From: Nostoc parmelioides FACHB-3921
GTDB taxonomy: Bacteria > Cyanobacteriota > Cyanobacteriia > Cyanobacteriales > Nostocaceae
Direction of reading: 5' to 3'
Assembly (NCBI RefSeq): GCF_014696625.1
Contig: NZ_JACJQL010000026.1
Span: 1-64,000 of the forward strand
Length of the DNA stretch: 64,000 nucleotides
Positions 56,717 to 64,000 of the stretch are shown piece after piece (position 1 is the first letter of the stretch; each line of letters starts with the position of its first letter). A program made the translations under genes and the position numbers. The notes beneath the pieces were generated by a model. That model was not told the origin of the DNA and did not search any database. It saw only the letters and a program-made list of their open reading frames with translations.

Positions 56717-56782
56717 TCTTCAAAAAGTAATATCCCCATTACCCATCATTACCAAAATCCCTCTCCCCAAGAGATAAGAATT

Positions 56783-58198
56783 CTATTCCTGATTTGCAGG
56801 CGTAGTTGACGCTGGTGGTGCTGCGGGTGTGGACTGAGTGGATTGACGTAAATTCCGTAAAGTCGCTCTTAACTTGCTTTGACTAGCAGATGGAGCATTT
56901 TCTCTGCGCCGCCGTCTAGTAGGGGTTTGTGGTGCTGCTTGTGCAGAATTATTAGTTGTACGCTCCCGGCGGATACGACGCAAACTCTCTCTAGCCGTTC
57001 CTGTTCTTGTTGCTGATGTAGGCGTGTTAGAGCGTTCTGATGTAGATTCTCGTATGCGTCTGACTCTGGTTTCCCTGGAGGTTTGAGCAGGAGTATTAGC
57101 TTCAGTGGAAGTCACCAAACGTCTGCGTCTGCGAGTTCCTTCTGTAGAGTCAGTATTAGCTGCTGTTGTTTGTCGCTGTCTGGCTTCGGCTTCTCTACGT
57201 TTTTTTTGTTCTTGGAGTTGGCGGTGTCGTCGTGACCCTTGTAGGGCAAATTCAGTGGCGATCGCTACTCCCTGTCTACCACCCTCAGCCGGTTTTAATT
57301 TCCAATTACGTGCTTGTCTTAAAGTTTCTTCGTCTAATTCTCGATTACCGCTAGAACGAGCAACTCTAACATTAGTAACATTACCTTGAGCATCCGTATC
57401 AACAGCTACTTCTACTTTACCTTCTATTCCCCGCCGTCTAGCAGCTTCTGGATATCTGGCGTTACACTCGCGGCAAGCTGCACGACCATTTCCTGGTCTG
57501 TTGCTTTCACGGGGTTCTGTAGGAATTTTTCGTGGTGTTGGTGCTGTGGCGATCGCCGGACTAGTTACTGCGGGTGTACTATTACTTACTGGAGAACCTA
57601 CTTGCCGAGATGTCGAACCTGTAGTTTCGCCAGTATTGCTGGTATTTGCTTGAGTTCCTCTAGAATCTCTAATTCCGCCTAATATTTCTCGGAGACGACT
57701 ATTATTTTCTCCCGTCGGTTGTGATGTTGTCACAACTGTAGAGGTTGCAGGACTATTTGAGTTAGCAGTAATTACCTGTGGTTGAGCAGCCGGCTGTGGC
57801 TTCTCTGTGGCTACAGTTTTCTCTATCGGTTTTTGTACAACTGTAGGTTGGGAACGAACGGGGGTAATAACGGTTGTTTGTGGTTTGGGAGTAATAGCAA
57901 CTTCACTACTAGCAACACTTCTTTGCGGCTCACTACGGTTAACTGGTAATGGTTCCGGTTTTTTTACTTCTGGAGTTTCTTCCGGGGGTTTTTCCTTTTC
58001 TTCTGTTATAGGATCAACGATCTCTATTTCTATCGGTTCTTCTTCAACTTGAGGAATTCGTGTCAGGAAGTTACCCAAGCCTGAAGCCAGCAAACCAATG
58101 TGTAGAGCCATTGAGCCAATAAAACTGTAAGTTAAAAAAGACTGGAGAGCCTTAACTTCTTTGGAACGTTGCTCGACATTATAGCCAGAAAATGTCAT
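56783..58198 (-). CDS. TonB-like protein with Arg-rich C-terminal tail
   Basis: The product (471 residues) spans the inner membrane once (about 20-45), followed by a Pro/Glu/Lys-rich section (about 50-90), a Ser/Thr linker and a TonB C-terminal domain at about residues 245-318 (ARYPEAARRRGIEGKVEVAV, NVTNVRVARSSG, ARNWKLKP). Unlike usual TonB, about 150 more residues follow: a low-complexity tail full of Arg, Thr, Ser, Pro and Ala (RRRRLV, RRIRRERT, RRRRREN). CREC at 242-245 may form a disulphide or bind metal. The tail could bind nucleic acid, phospholipid or cell wall. No ExbB/ExbD is near. Confidence 0.8.
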   Translation of the reverse strand: MTFSGYNVEQRSKEVKALQSFLTYSFIGSMALHIGLLASGLGNFLTRIPQVEEEPIEIEIVDPITEEKEKPPEETPEVKKPEPLPVNRSEPQRSVASSEVAITPKPQTTVITPVRSQPTVVQKPIEKTVATEKPQPAAQPQVITANSNSPATSTVVTTSQPTGENNSRLREILGGIRDSRGTQANTSNTGETTGSTSRQVGSPVSNSTPAVTSPAIATAPTPRKIPTEPRESNRPGNGRAACRECNARYPEAARRRGIEGKVEVAVDTDAQGNVTNVRVARSSGNRELDEETLRQARNWKLKPAEGGRQGVAIATEFALQGSRRHRQLQEQKKRREAEARQRQTTAANTDSTEGTRRRRRLVTSTEANTPAQTSRETRVRRIRESTSERSNTPTSATRTGTARESLRRIRRERTTNNSAQAAPQTPTRRRRRENAPSASQSKLRATLRNLRQSTQSTPAAPPASTTPANQE

Positions 58199-58350
58199 AG
58201 CTTATTGCTACCTATTCTCACCAACTTAGTCATATTAAGATGAGCCTTGATAAATATCAAGTCAAACAATTATTTTTTCCAGAGAATTATGGGGTTTAGG
58301 TGCTGGAGATTGGTTATTCTTGCCAATCTCCCATATTCCTTGTACTTGAT

Positions 58351-59130
58351 TTAATTTGTTAAGGCGCGTTTTGCTAATTGTAATTCTAAGCGATCGCCTG
58401 GATTTGGTTCCAGCAGTTGTGTAAGTAAATTGTTGTTTTTAAATAGCAAACGCAAGTCTGCAATACTTCCCTCCGTTTTGAGGACTTTTGTCAATAATCC
58501 TTCAAAAATGACATCTCCTCCGGCGGCGGTAGGAAGCATAACTTGCGGTTCTAACCACTGTGCTACTTCCAATGCGCTTTTATATCCTTTAATAATTGGC
58601 CCCAACAGAGGTAAAGCTATGTCAACTGTCGGCGTAATTACGACATCCACCGGTGCAAACTGTTTCAACTGTGGAGAATGATAGCCATGAGGTTCGTAGT
58701 AAAGTGTTAAACCAGTTGCTAATTCTTTCAGTAAATAACTATTTTCCACCACAGTCGGGCCGATTGGCGAACCAGGAAAAGCTCTAATTTCGATTTGATT
58801 ATTAAAAGTAAAACATTCACCATGAGCCAAGGTTGTGACAGAAGTATAACCCAAGGCTTGCACTACTTTTGCCGCGTTAGGAGAAGCCACCACTGGAATA
58901 TTATGGTTTAGTTGCTTCAGGGTGGGTGGATGTGCGTGATCTTCTAAACCTTGGGATAGCAGAATGAGATCAATATTTTCTGGTATGGTGCGCTCTTGAG
59001 GACGATATCCTTTGAACAGCCAATCTAAATTCCCAAAACTTAGCGCATCAACCAACCACGGGTCTATAAGTATTCGCTGATTGTTGAGTTCTAGCAACCA
59101 ACTATTGCTGTCTAACCAAGTTAAATACAT
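58351..59130 (-). CDS. MBL-fold metallo-hydrolase-like protein
   Basis: The product (259 residues) resembles UlaG-like metallo-beta-lactamase-fold enzymes: LDSNSWLLELNNQRILIDPWLV at the start, LILLSQGLEDHAHPPTLKQL where HxHxDH is usual, and LYYEPHGYH later. Some His of the motif are replaced, so the metal site is atypical. The ATG at 59130 fits the family N-terminus; the upstream in-frame region (to 59202) reads through a GGGCAATT repeat. It follows atpC on the same strand with about 100 bp between. The substrate is unknown. Confidence 0.75.
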   Translation of the reverse strand: MYLTWLDSNSWLLELNNQRILIDPWLVDALSFGNLDWLFKGYRPQERTIPENIDLILLSQGLEDHAHPPTLKQLNHNIPVVASPNAAKVVQALGYTSVTTLAHGECFTFNNQIEIRAFPGSPIGPTVVENSYLLKELATGLTLYYEPHGYHSPQLKQFAPVDVVITPTVDIALPLLGPIIKGYKSALEVAQWLEPQVMLPTAAGGDVIFEGLLTKVLKTEGSIADLRLLFKNNNLLTQLLEPNPGDRLELQLAKRALTN

Positions 59131-59181
59131 AGCCAAAGCAAGATAACGCCTAATATCATTGTGACCTAGACACAAAAAAAT

Positions 59182-59205
59182 AAGGATGAGCGAATTGCCC
59201 ACCCT
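59182..59205. repeat. GGGTGGGCAATT repeat fragment
   Basis: GATGAGCGAATTGCCCACCC, related to the right arm of the 299-357 repeat and to 42735-42759, lies between atpC and the MBL-fold gene. Confidence 0.5.
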
Positions 59206-59226
59206 AAAGAATTTTGCTTGTATTTT

Positions 59227-59640
59227 TTATACCAAGCCGCCAGCAGCTTGAAAACGAGCGCGAGCGCGTTTAAAGGCTTGATTAGCTTGAATTTGGGCTT
59301 GACGATCACCTGCGGGTACTTGATTCAGCTTTGTTTGGGCTTGGCTGTAAGCAGTACGTGCTTCTTCTAGGTTAATCGTGTCGCCGCGTTCACCACCATT
59401 AACGAGAATGGTGACTTCATCTTCTTCAACTTCGGCAAAGCCACCCAACAGGGCGATCGCTTGCCAATTTTGGCTCTTGCTGGTGCGTACTCGTAGCACG
59501 CCTGTATCTAGTGCGGTTAAAAGTGGTGCGTGTCCACTCAGGATACCTAGCTGACCGGTAGTGCTGGGTAAAATCACTTCATCAGCTTCCGCATCCCACA
59601 CTGTTTTATCTGGGGAAATTACACGGACAGTTAGGGTCAT
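59227..59640 (-). CDS. atpC: F1 ATP synthase epsilon subunit
   Basis: The subunit sits on the central stalk of F1 and regulates ATP hydrolysis. The product (137 residues) has the N-terminal beta sandwich ([40 protein letters not shown]) and the C-terminal helix pair ([33 protein letters not shown]). Length and motifs are normal. In cyanobacteria atpB and atpC form an operon apart from the other ATP synthase genes, as here: atpC follows atpB by 159 bp, an unusually long spacer filled with repeats. Confidence 0.96.
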   Translation of the reverse strand: MTLTVRVISPDKTVWDAEADEVILPSTTGQLGILSGHAPLLTALDTGVLRVRTSKSQNWQAIALLGGFAEVEEDEVTILVNGGERGDTINLEEARTAYSQAQTKLNQVPAGDRQAQIQANQAFKRARARFQAAGGLV

Positions 59641-59641
59641 A

Positions 59642-59699
59642 AGTTGTTAATTGTCAAGGGTCAACAGTCTATAGTCCATAGTCAACAGTCAATAGTCAT
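59642..59699 (-). repeat. STRR heptamer repeats in the atpB-atpC spacer
   Basis: Degenerate GTCAACA/GTCAATA units directly upstream of atpC. Confidence 0.75.
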
Positions 59700-59722
59700 G
59701 TAGCTCTGGACCCTCCGGGTTC

Positions 59723-59765
59723 GCCAGTCCCCTACGGCGGGAAACCCGCCTACAGGGCTGGACTC
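59723..59765. repeat. GCCAGT/ACTGGC palindromic repeat, copy 4 (in atpB-atpC spacer)
   Basis: GCCAGTCCCCTACGG, an inner GGCGGG/CCCGCC stem around AAA, then CAGGGCTGGACTC. It is flanked on both sides by STRR tracts. Confidence 0.7.
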
Positions 59766-59766
59766 A

Positions 59767-59799
59767 CTAATGACTATTGACTAATGACTATTGACTAAT
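59767..59799 (-). repeat. STRR heptamer repeats (ACTATTG), second tract
   Basis: Three to four ATTGACT/AATGACT units directly after the atpB stop codon. Confidence 0.75.
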
Positions 59800-61275
<1,476 letters not shown>

Positions 61276-61507
61276 TCAGAATGGGTCTTAGAAGACATAA
61301 GATTATGCAATGTCATCTTTCACTCTAACACCGGAGGGGGACAGAGTTCCGTTAGTAATTCCTTAAAAAGTAGTTCGGCGACTTTATTCCCACCGGCTGG
61401 ACTGAATGACCCAACTTCATATCATAATTCGTATAAGCGCTACTTGTGGACAAGGCTTGTACCAAGTTCTGCTCCGCGCCCTGCCCCTTTTCTTCTGCCT
61501 CTTCCGG

Positions 61508-61741
61508 TTAAACTAACGATAACTGTTCATTAGTACTGTGTTCGCTGTCAAACCACACTTGATCTAATTCATTCTCAGTAAATCGATAACCAAGGGTGGC
61601 TGCGAAATTAACTATTTTCGTTTTATCCCAATGGTAACTACCTAATAAACTACGACTACAGCATTTATTAAAGTATTTTTCATAAATGGTTTCGTCTGCC
61701 ATCAAAACGTCATAAAAAGCATTTGCTTGTTGTAAAGACAT
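61508..61741 (-). CDS. Nif11-like leader-peptide-family protein
   Basis: The product (77 residues) matches the Nif11 family: SLQQANAFYDVLMADETIYEKYF at the start, with conserved Ala and Phe, and AATLGYRFTENELDQVWF near residue 48, where the family has the Gly-(Tyr/Phe)-x-(Phe/Ile)-Thr block. The Nif11 fold is the leader part of some peptide natural products, but here no Gly-Gly cleavage site and no Cys/Ser/Thr-rich core follow, so it is probably not such a precursor. GGAGAATAATT before the ATG is a good ribosome-binding site. No modifying enzymes are near. Confidence 0.7.
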   Translation of the reverse strand: MSLQQANAFYDVLMADETIYEKYFNKCCSRSLLGSYHWDKTKIVNFAATLGYRFTENELDQVWFDSEHSTNEQLSLV

Positions 61742-62462
61742 AATTATTCTCCGTCAAAAATTTATTTTTATGCTTAATAATAAATACTTGGAATTATCAG
61801 GTGATTCCGGTTTTTAGAGACGATTTATCAAGTCAATATTTGATGAATTGTGGTTTACAGCCATGTGTTATTTGCTCACACCCCAGAATCTTGGCAAAGC
61901 AGTAGCACTGCTTACGTTAATAAACAGCCTCTTAGAGAGAAAAATTGATAAAATTTTACTCACTCTTTAAAATGGAAAATATATAATTCCCAAGAGATTA
62001 TCCTTAAACTAGAACTTTTAGGGCAGGAAAGAGTCACAAATTGGTGAAGTTTTTACGAACAATAAATATATGGATCTAACATCATGTCAAGACTATATAA
62101 ACTACTTTGATTAAACATTTGCTGAGAAATTTTTATTCCTTGTTTTAATTGGCTAAATCTTCATGCAAAATAGCCAATAAAAATTAGGGGTTGAAAATTT
62201 TGCTATACAGTTAGGTATCTTCAGTAAGGCAAACTTGAAGAACTCAGTACCATCTGTCTAGTAACTATTTCAACGCCAAGGCGATCGCTTCTATGGGGAA
62301 ACACACGATAATACTCTTATCTTAAACCCAGAGGTGCTGATAACCAAGTATGGATATAGGGTTTTTACTGAAAAAATAAGTTTATTTATATAAATTTTAT
62401 ATAAAATTAAAGTAAAAATACGTAACAACTCAGTACTTGACAGCCTCTACTTAGTATGGGAA
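61742..62462. other. Intergenic region between the Nif11-like gene and potB
   Basis: 721 bp, AT-rich, with a HIP1 octamer at about 62281. I see no gene. One 35-codon frame (61863-61970, + strand) lacks a ribosome-binding site and was not called. No repeat is obvious. Confidence 0.5.
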
Positions 62463-63356
62463 CTAGCGATCGCCAAATTTAATTAGCAGCGCGATCGCTA
62501 CACTCACGGCTAAAATTAGGGTCATACTCAACGCTGAACCAAACCCCCAATTTTGGGTAACTCCGAGAAATTGGTTATAAACTAGCCTGGCTGCCGTCAT
62601 ACTAGAAGCACCACCGAGTAATTCTGGGTCAATAAAATCCCCTAAGGCTGTGATCAGCACAAGGAGAGAACCAGCAGTGATTCCTGGGGAAATTTGCGGA
62701 ACTGTGACTTTCCAAAAAGCCTTGGTGGGACTTGCGCCTAAATCGGCGGCGGCTTCTAGTAAGCGTTTATCTAACTTTTCCAGTGAAGCGTATAAAATCA
62801 ACACCATATATGGAAGTAAGCTGTAACTCATGCCAATTAAAACGGCTGGTGTACGGTTAAGTAGTTCTAAGGTGGGTAAACCGACACTACTTAATAGACT
62901 GTTCAAAAGACCAGTAGGACGGAGAATAGTGATCCAAGCGTAGGAACGGAGTAGAGAAGAAGTCCACAAAGGTAAGACAAAGCCTAGTAATAGGAGATTG
63001 CGCCAGCGTTGCGGTGCAATTTGAGCAATCCAATACGCCACCGGAAAACCCAAAGTTAGACAGATCGCCATTGTACCTAAAGCCAACCAGAGCGATCGCA
63101 GGATTACCTGCAAGTATAAGGGGTCAAGTATGCGGACATAGTTATCTAATCCACTGGGGTTGACTATATCTCCAGGTCTAATATTTGGAACTAGACTCAA
63201 CTGAAAAATTATCAGTGTTGGTAGTACTAATAATAGTAATAACCAAATACCAGACGGTGCTAACAATACCAAAGGTTGGATAAGATTAAACTTTGGGCGG
63301 TTTAACTTCTGAATTTTGTCCAGATCATCTGGAGTATCACGAATTTCTGTCTTCAC
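62463..63356 (-). CDS. potB: Spermidine/putrescine ABC transporter permease, PotB-like
   Basis: The product (about 297 residues from the GTG at 63356) is a six-span inner-membrane permease of the PotB group. Its EAA loop is LLEAAADLGASPTKAFWKVTVPQ. The open frame extends to 63434, but the first 26 codons read through STRR repeats (SQQSTINSQQ and the like), so GTG 63356 (VKTEIRDTPDDL) is the likelier start. It lies directly downstream of the potD-like gene on the same strand, separated by STRR DNA, and probably works with it and an ATPase elsewhere. Confidence 0.85.
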   Translation of the reverse strand: MKTEIRDTPDDLDKIQKLNRPKFNLIQPLVLLAPSGIWLLLLLVLPTLIIFQLSLVPNIRPGDIVNPSGLDNYVRILDPLYLQVILRSLWLALGTMAICLTLGFPVAYWIAQIAPQRWRNLLLLGFVLPLWTSSLLRSYAWITILRPTGLLNSLLSSVGLPTLELLNRTPAVLIGMSYSLLPYMVLILYASLEKLDKRLLEAAADLGASPTKAFWKVTVPQISPGITAGSLLVLITALGDFIDPELLGGASSMTAARLVYNQFLGVTQNWGFGSALSMTLILAVSVAIALLIKFGDR

Positions 63357-63371
63357 AATTGTAAAAGTAAT

Positions 63372-63427
63372 TAACTGTTGACTGTTGACTGTTGACTGTT
63401 GACTGTTGATTGTTGACTGTTGACTAC
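63372..63427 (+). repeat. STRR heptamer repeats (TTGACTG) between potD and potB
   Basis: Seven to eight TTGACTG/TTGATTG units, the longest tract in the window, between the potD stop and the potB start. Confidence 0.9.
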
Positions 63428-63444
63428 TTATCAATTACTAATAA

Positions 63445-64000
63445 TTAACTACTAGTTAGTTGCGTCCAGTAGCGTTCATAAACTTCTTCAAATGGCCCCA
63501 CTGGACTAATGCGTTCACATTTGTCTAGAATTGATGATGGAGGATATAAATTTTCATTACTTTTAATTTGTTTTGGTAATTGTTCAAATGCAGCATTATT
63601 AGGAGTAGAAATCTTCAGCCGTTCGCTTGTGGCAGCTGCTACTTCTGGTTGTAAAATAAAATTAATCCAGGCATAAGCACCATCTAAGTTGGGCGCTGAT
63701 TTGGGGATAACAATTGTATCAGTCCACAATGAAGAACCACTGCGGGGAATAACATATTTCAGTTTAGGATTTTCTTTAATTACTTTGGTTGCATCAGCTG
63801 AATAACACATTGCTAATACCAAATCGCCTGCTAAAATTTGATTACGCCAAGCATCAGTGTCAAAAGCGGCGATCGCTGGTTTGAGTGTACTTAACTTTTC
63901 ATAAGCTTGTTTAATTTGGGCTTCATTTTGCGAGTTATAGGAATAACCCAACATCCGCAACACCGCACCCATAACCTCACGCACATCATTAAGTAAAGTT
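63445..64000 (-). CDS. potD: Spermidine/putrescine-binding protein, PotD-like (partial)
   Basis: The frame is open to the window edge at 64000 with no start codon reached, so this is the C-terminal part of a longer periplasmic binding protein. Visible: the sequence TLLNDVREVMGAVLRMLGYSYNS, as in PotD relatives, then AGDLVLAMCYSADATKV, PRSGSSLWTDTIVIPKSAPN and INFILQPEVAA. These are the polyamine-binding family's C-terminal blocks. It probably belongs with potB just downstream. Which polyamine is bound cannot be told from this part. Confidence 0.88.
   Translation of the reverse strand, partial: TLLNDVREVMGAVLRMLGYSYNSQNEAQIKQAYEKLSTLKPAIAAFDTDAWRNQILAGDLVLAMCYSADATKVIKENPKLKYVIPRSGSSLWTDTIVIPKSAPNLDGAYAWINFILQPEVAAATSERLKISTPNNAAFEQLPKQIKSNENLYPPSSILDKCERISPVGPFEEVYERYWTQLTSS

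Noticed and set aside
57105-57682. Frames opposite the TonB-like gene
   Set aside because: Antisense of a low-complexity coding region; Cys/Ser/Arg-rich compositions are artefacts of that.
61863-61970. 35-codon frame in the spacer after the Nif11-like gene
   Set aside because: No ribosome-binding site, no clear domain or membrane pattern; too likely by chance.
63372-63427. TTGACTG array as a CRISPR
   Set aside because: Units are seven bases with no spacers; it is an STRR tract as found elsewhere in the window.

Overview
The window is chromosomal DNA of a filamentous, probably heterocyst-forming cyanobacterium of the Nostoc/Anabaena group. The evidence is the dense HIP1 octamer (GCGATCGC), many heptamer tandem repeats of the STRR type (TTGACTG, GTCAATA, TTCAAAA), and a typical gene set: AgrE/ArgZ arginine dihydrolase, sucrose synthase, an XisH/XisI pair, a separate atpB-atpC operon, a cyanobacteriochrome kinase, a kinase/GAF/histidine-kinase giant, a Nif11-like peptide, DUF2085 and DUF3598. 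No tRNA, rRNA, CRISPR array, transposase or prophage was seen. The genus is an inference from content, not from a search.

Layout. 0-4 kb: a same-strand group of a red chlorophyll catabolite reductase (RCCR)-like protein, a nitrilase-superfamily protein that has lost two of its three catalytic residues, and an intact aldehyde dehydrogenase. 4-6 kb: two divergent Uma2-family genes. 5.7-9.3 kb: aroA, a DUF3598-like gene and hisS. 9.5-14.7 kb: a catabolic-looking group (bicupin, dihydropyrimidinase-like amidohydrolase, aspartyl beta-hydroxylase-like protein, PTGR3/ZADH2-like reductase, SnoaL-like protein). 14.7-18 kb: small hypotheticals, an orphan DppC-type permease and a ROK kinase. 18.5-24.7 kb: pyrG, a cell-wall amidase, a pentapeptide-repeat protein, XisH/XisI and a DUF2085 protein. 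24.7-33.3 kb: AgrE/ArgZ and a 1985-residue kinase. 33.8-38.7 kb: Nudix hydrolase, a TetR regulator fused to a degenerate tyrosine-recombinase-like domain, a divergent acyl-lipid desaturase and a LysR regulator. 39-46.3 kb: sucrose synthase, a peptidoglycan-binding protein, an SDR/CIA30 protein, and a HugZ-like gene with an alpha/beta hydrolase. 46.4-50.9 kb: a hybrid histidine kinase carrying a two-cysteine cyanobacteriochrome GAF domain. 51-58 kb: NADAR, DUF2243, a MoxR/DUF58/DUF4129/DUF4350 group and a TonB-like protein. 58-64 kb: an MBL-fold protein, atpC, atpB, a Nif11-like peptide and the end of a polyamine ABC transporter (potB, partial potD).

How it fits together. Several short units look functional: atpB-atpC; potD-potB; the MoxR-type group; xisH-xisI; and the TetR/desaturase pair, with two near-identical 17-bp palindromes between the divergent genes. 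The spacers are unusually rich in mobile-looking small repeats: three elements with GGACTTACGCA termini, a double-hairpin element with a second copy interrupted by another palindromic repeat, four copies of that second repeat family, and a 34-bp palindromic repeat in two inverted copies.

Most notable for follow-up: the TetR/recombinase-fold fusion with its putative operators, the RCCR-like group with the degenerate amidase, the cyanobacteriochrome with a DPCL second-cysteine motif, and a beta-hydroxylase-like protein with Tyr in place of an iron-binding His.
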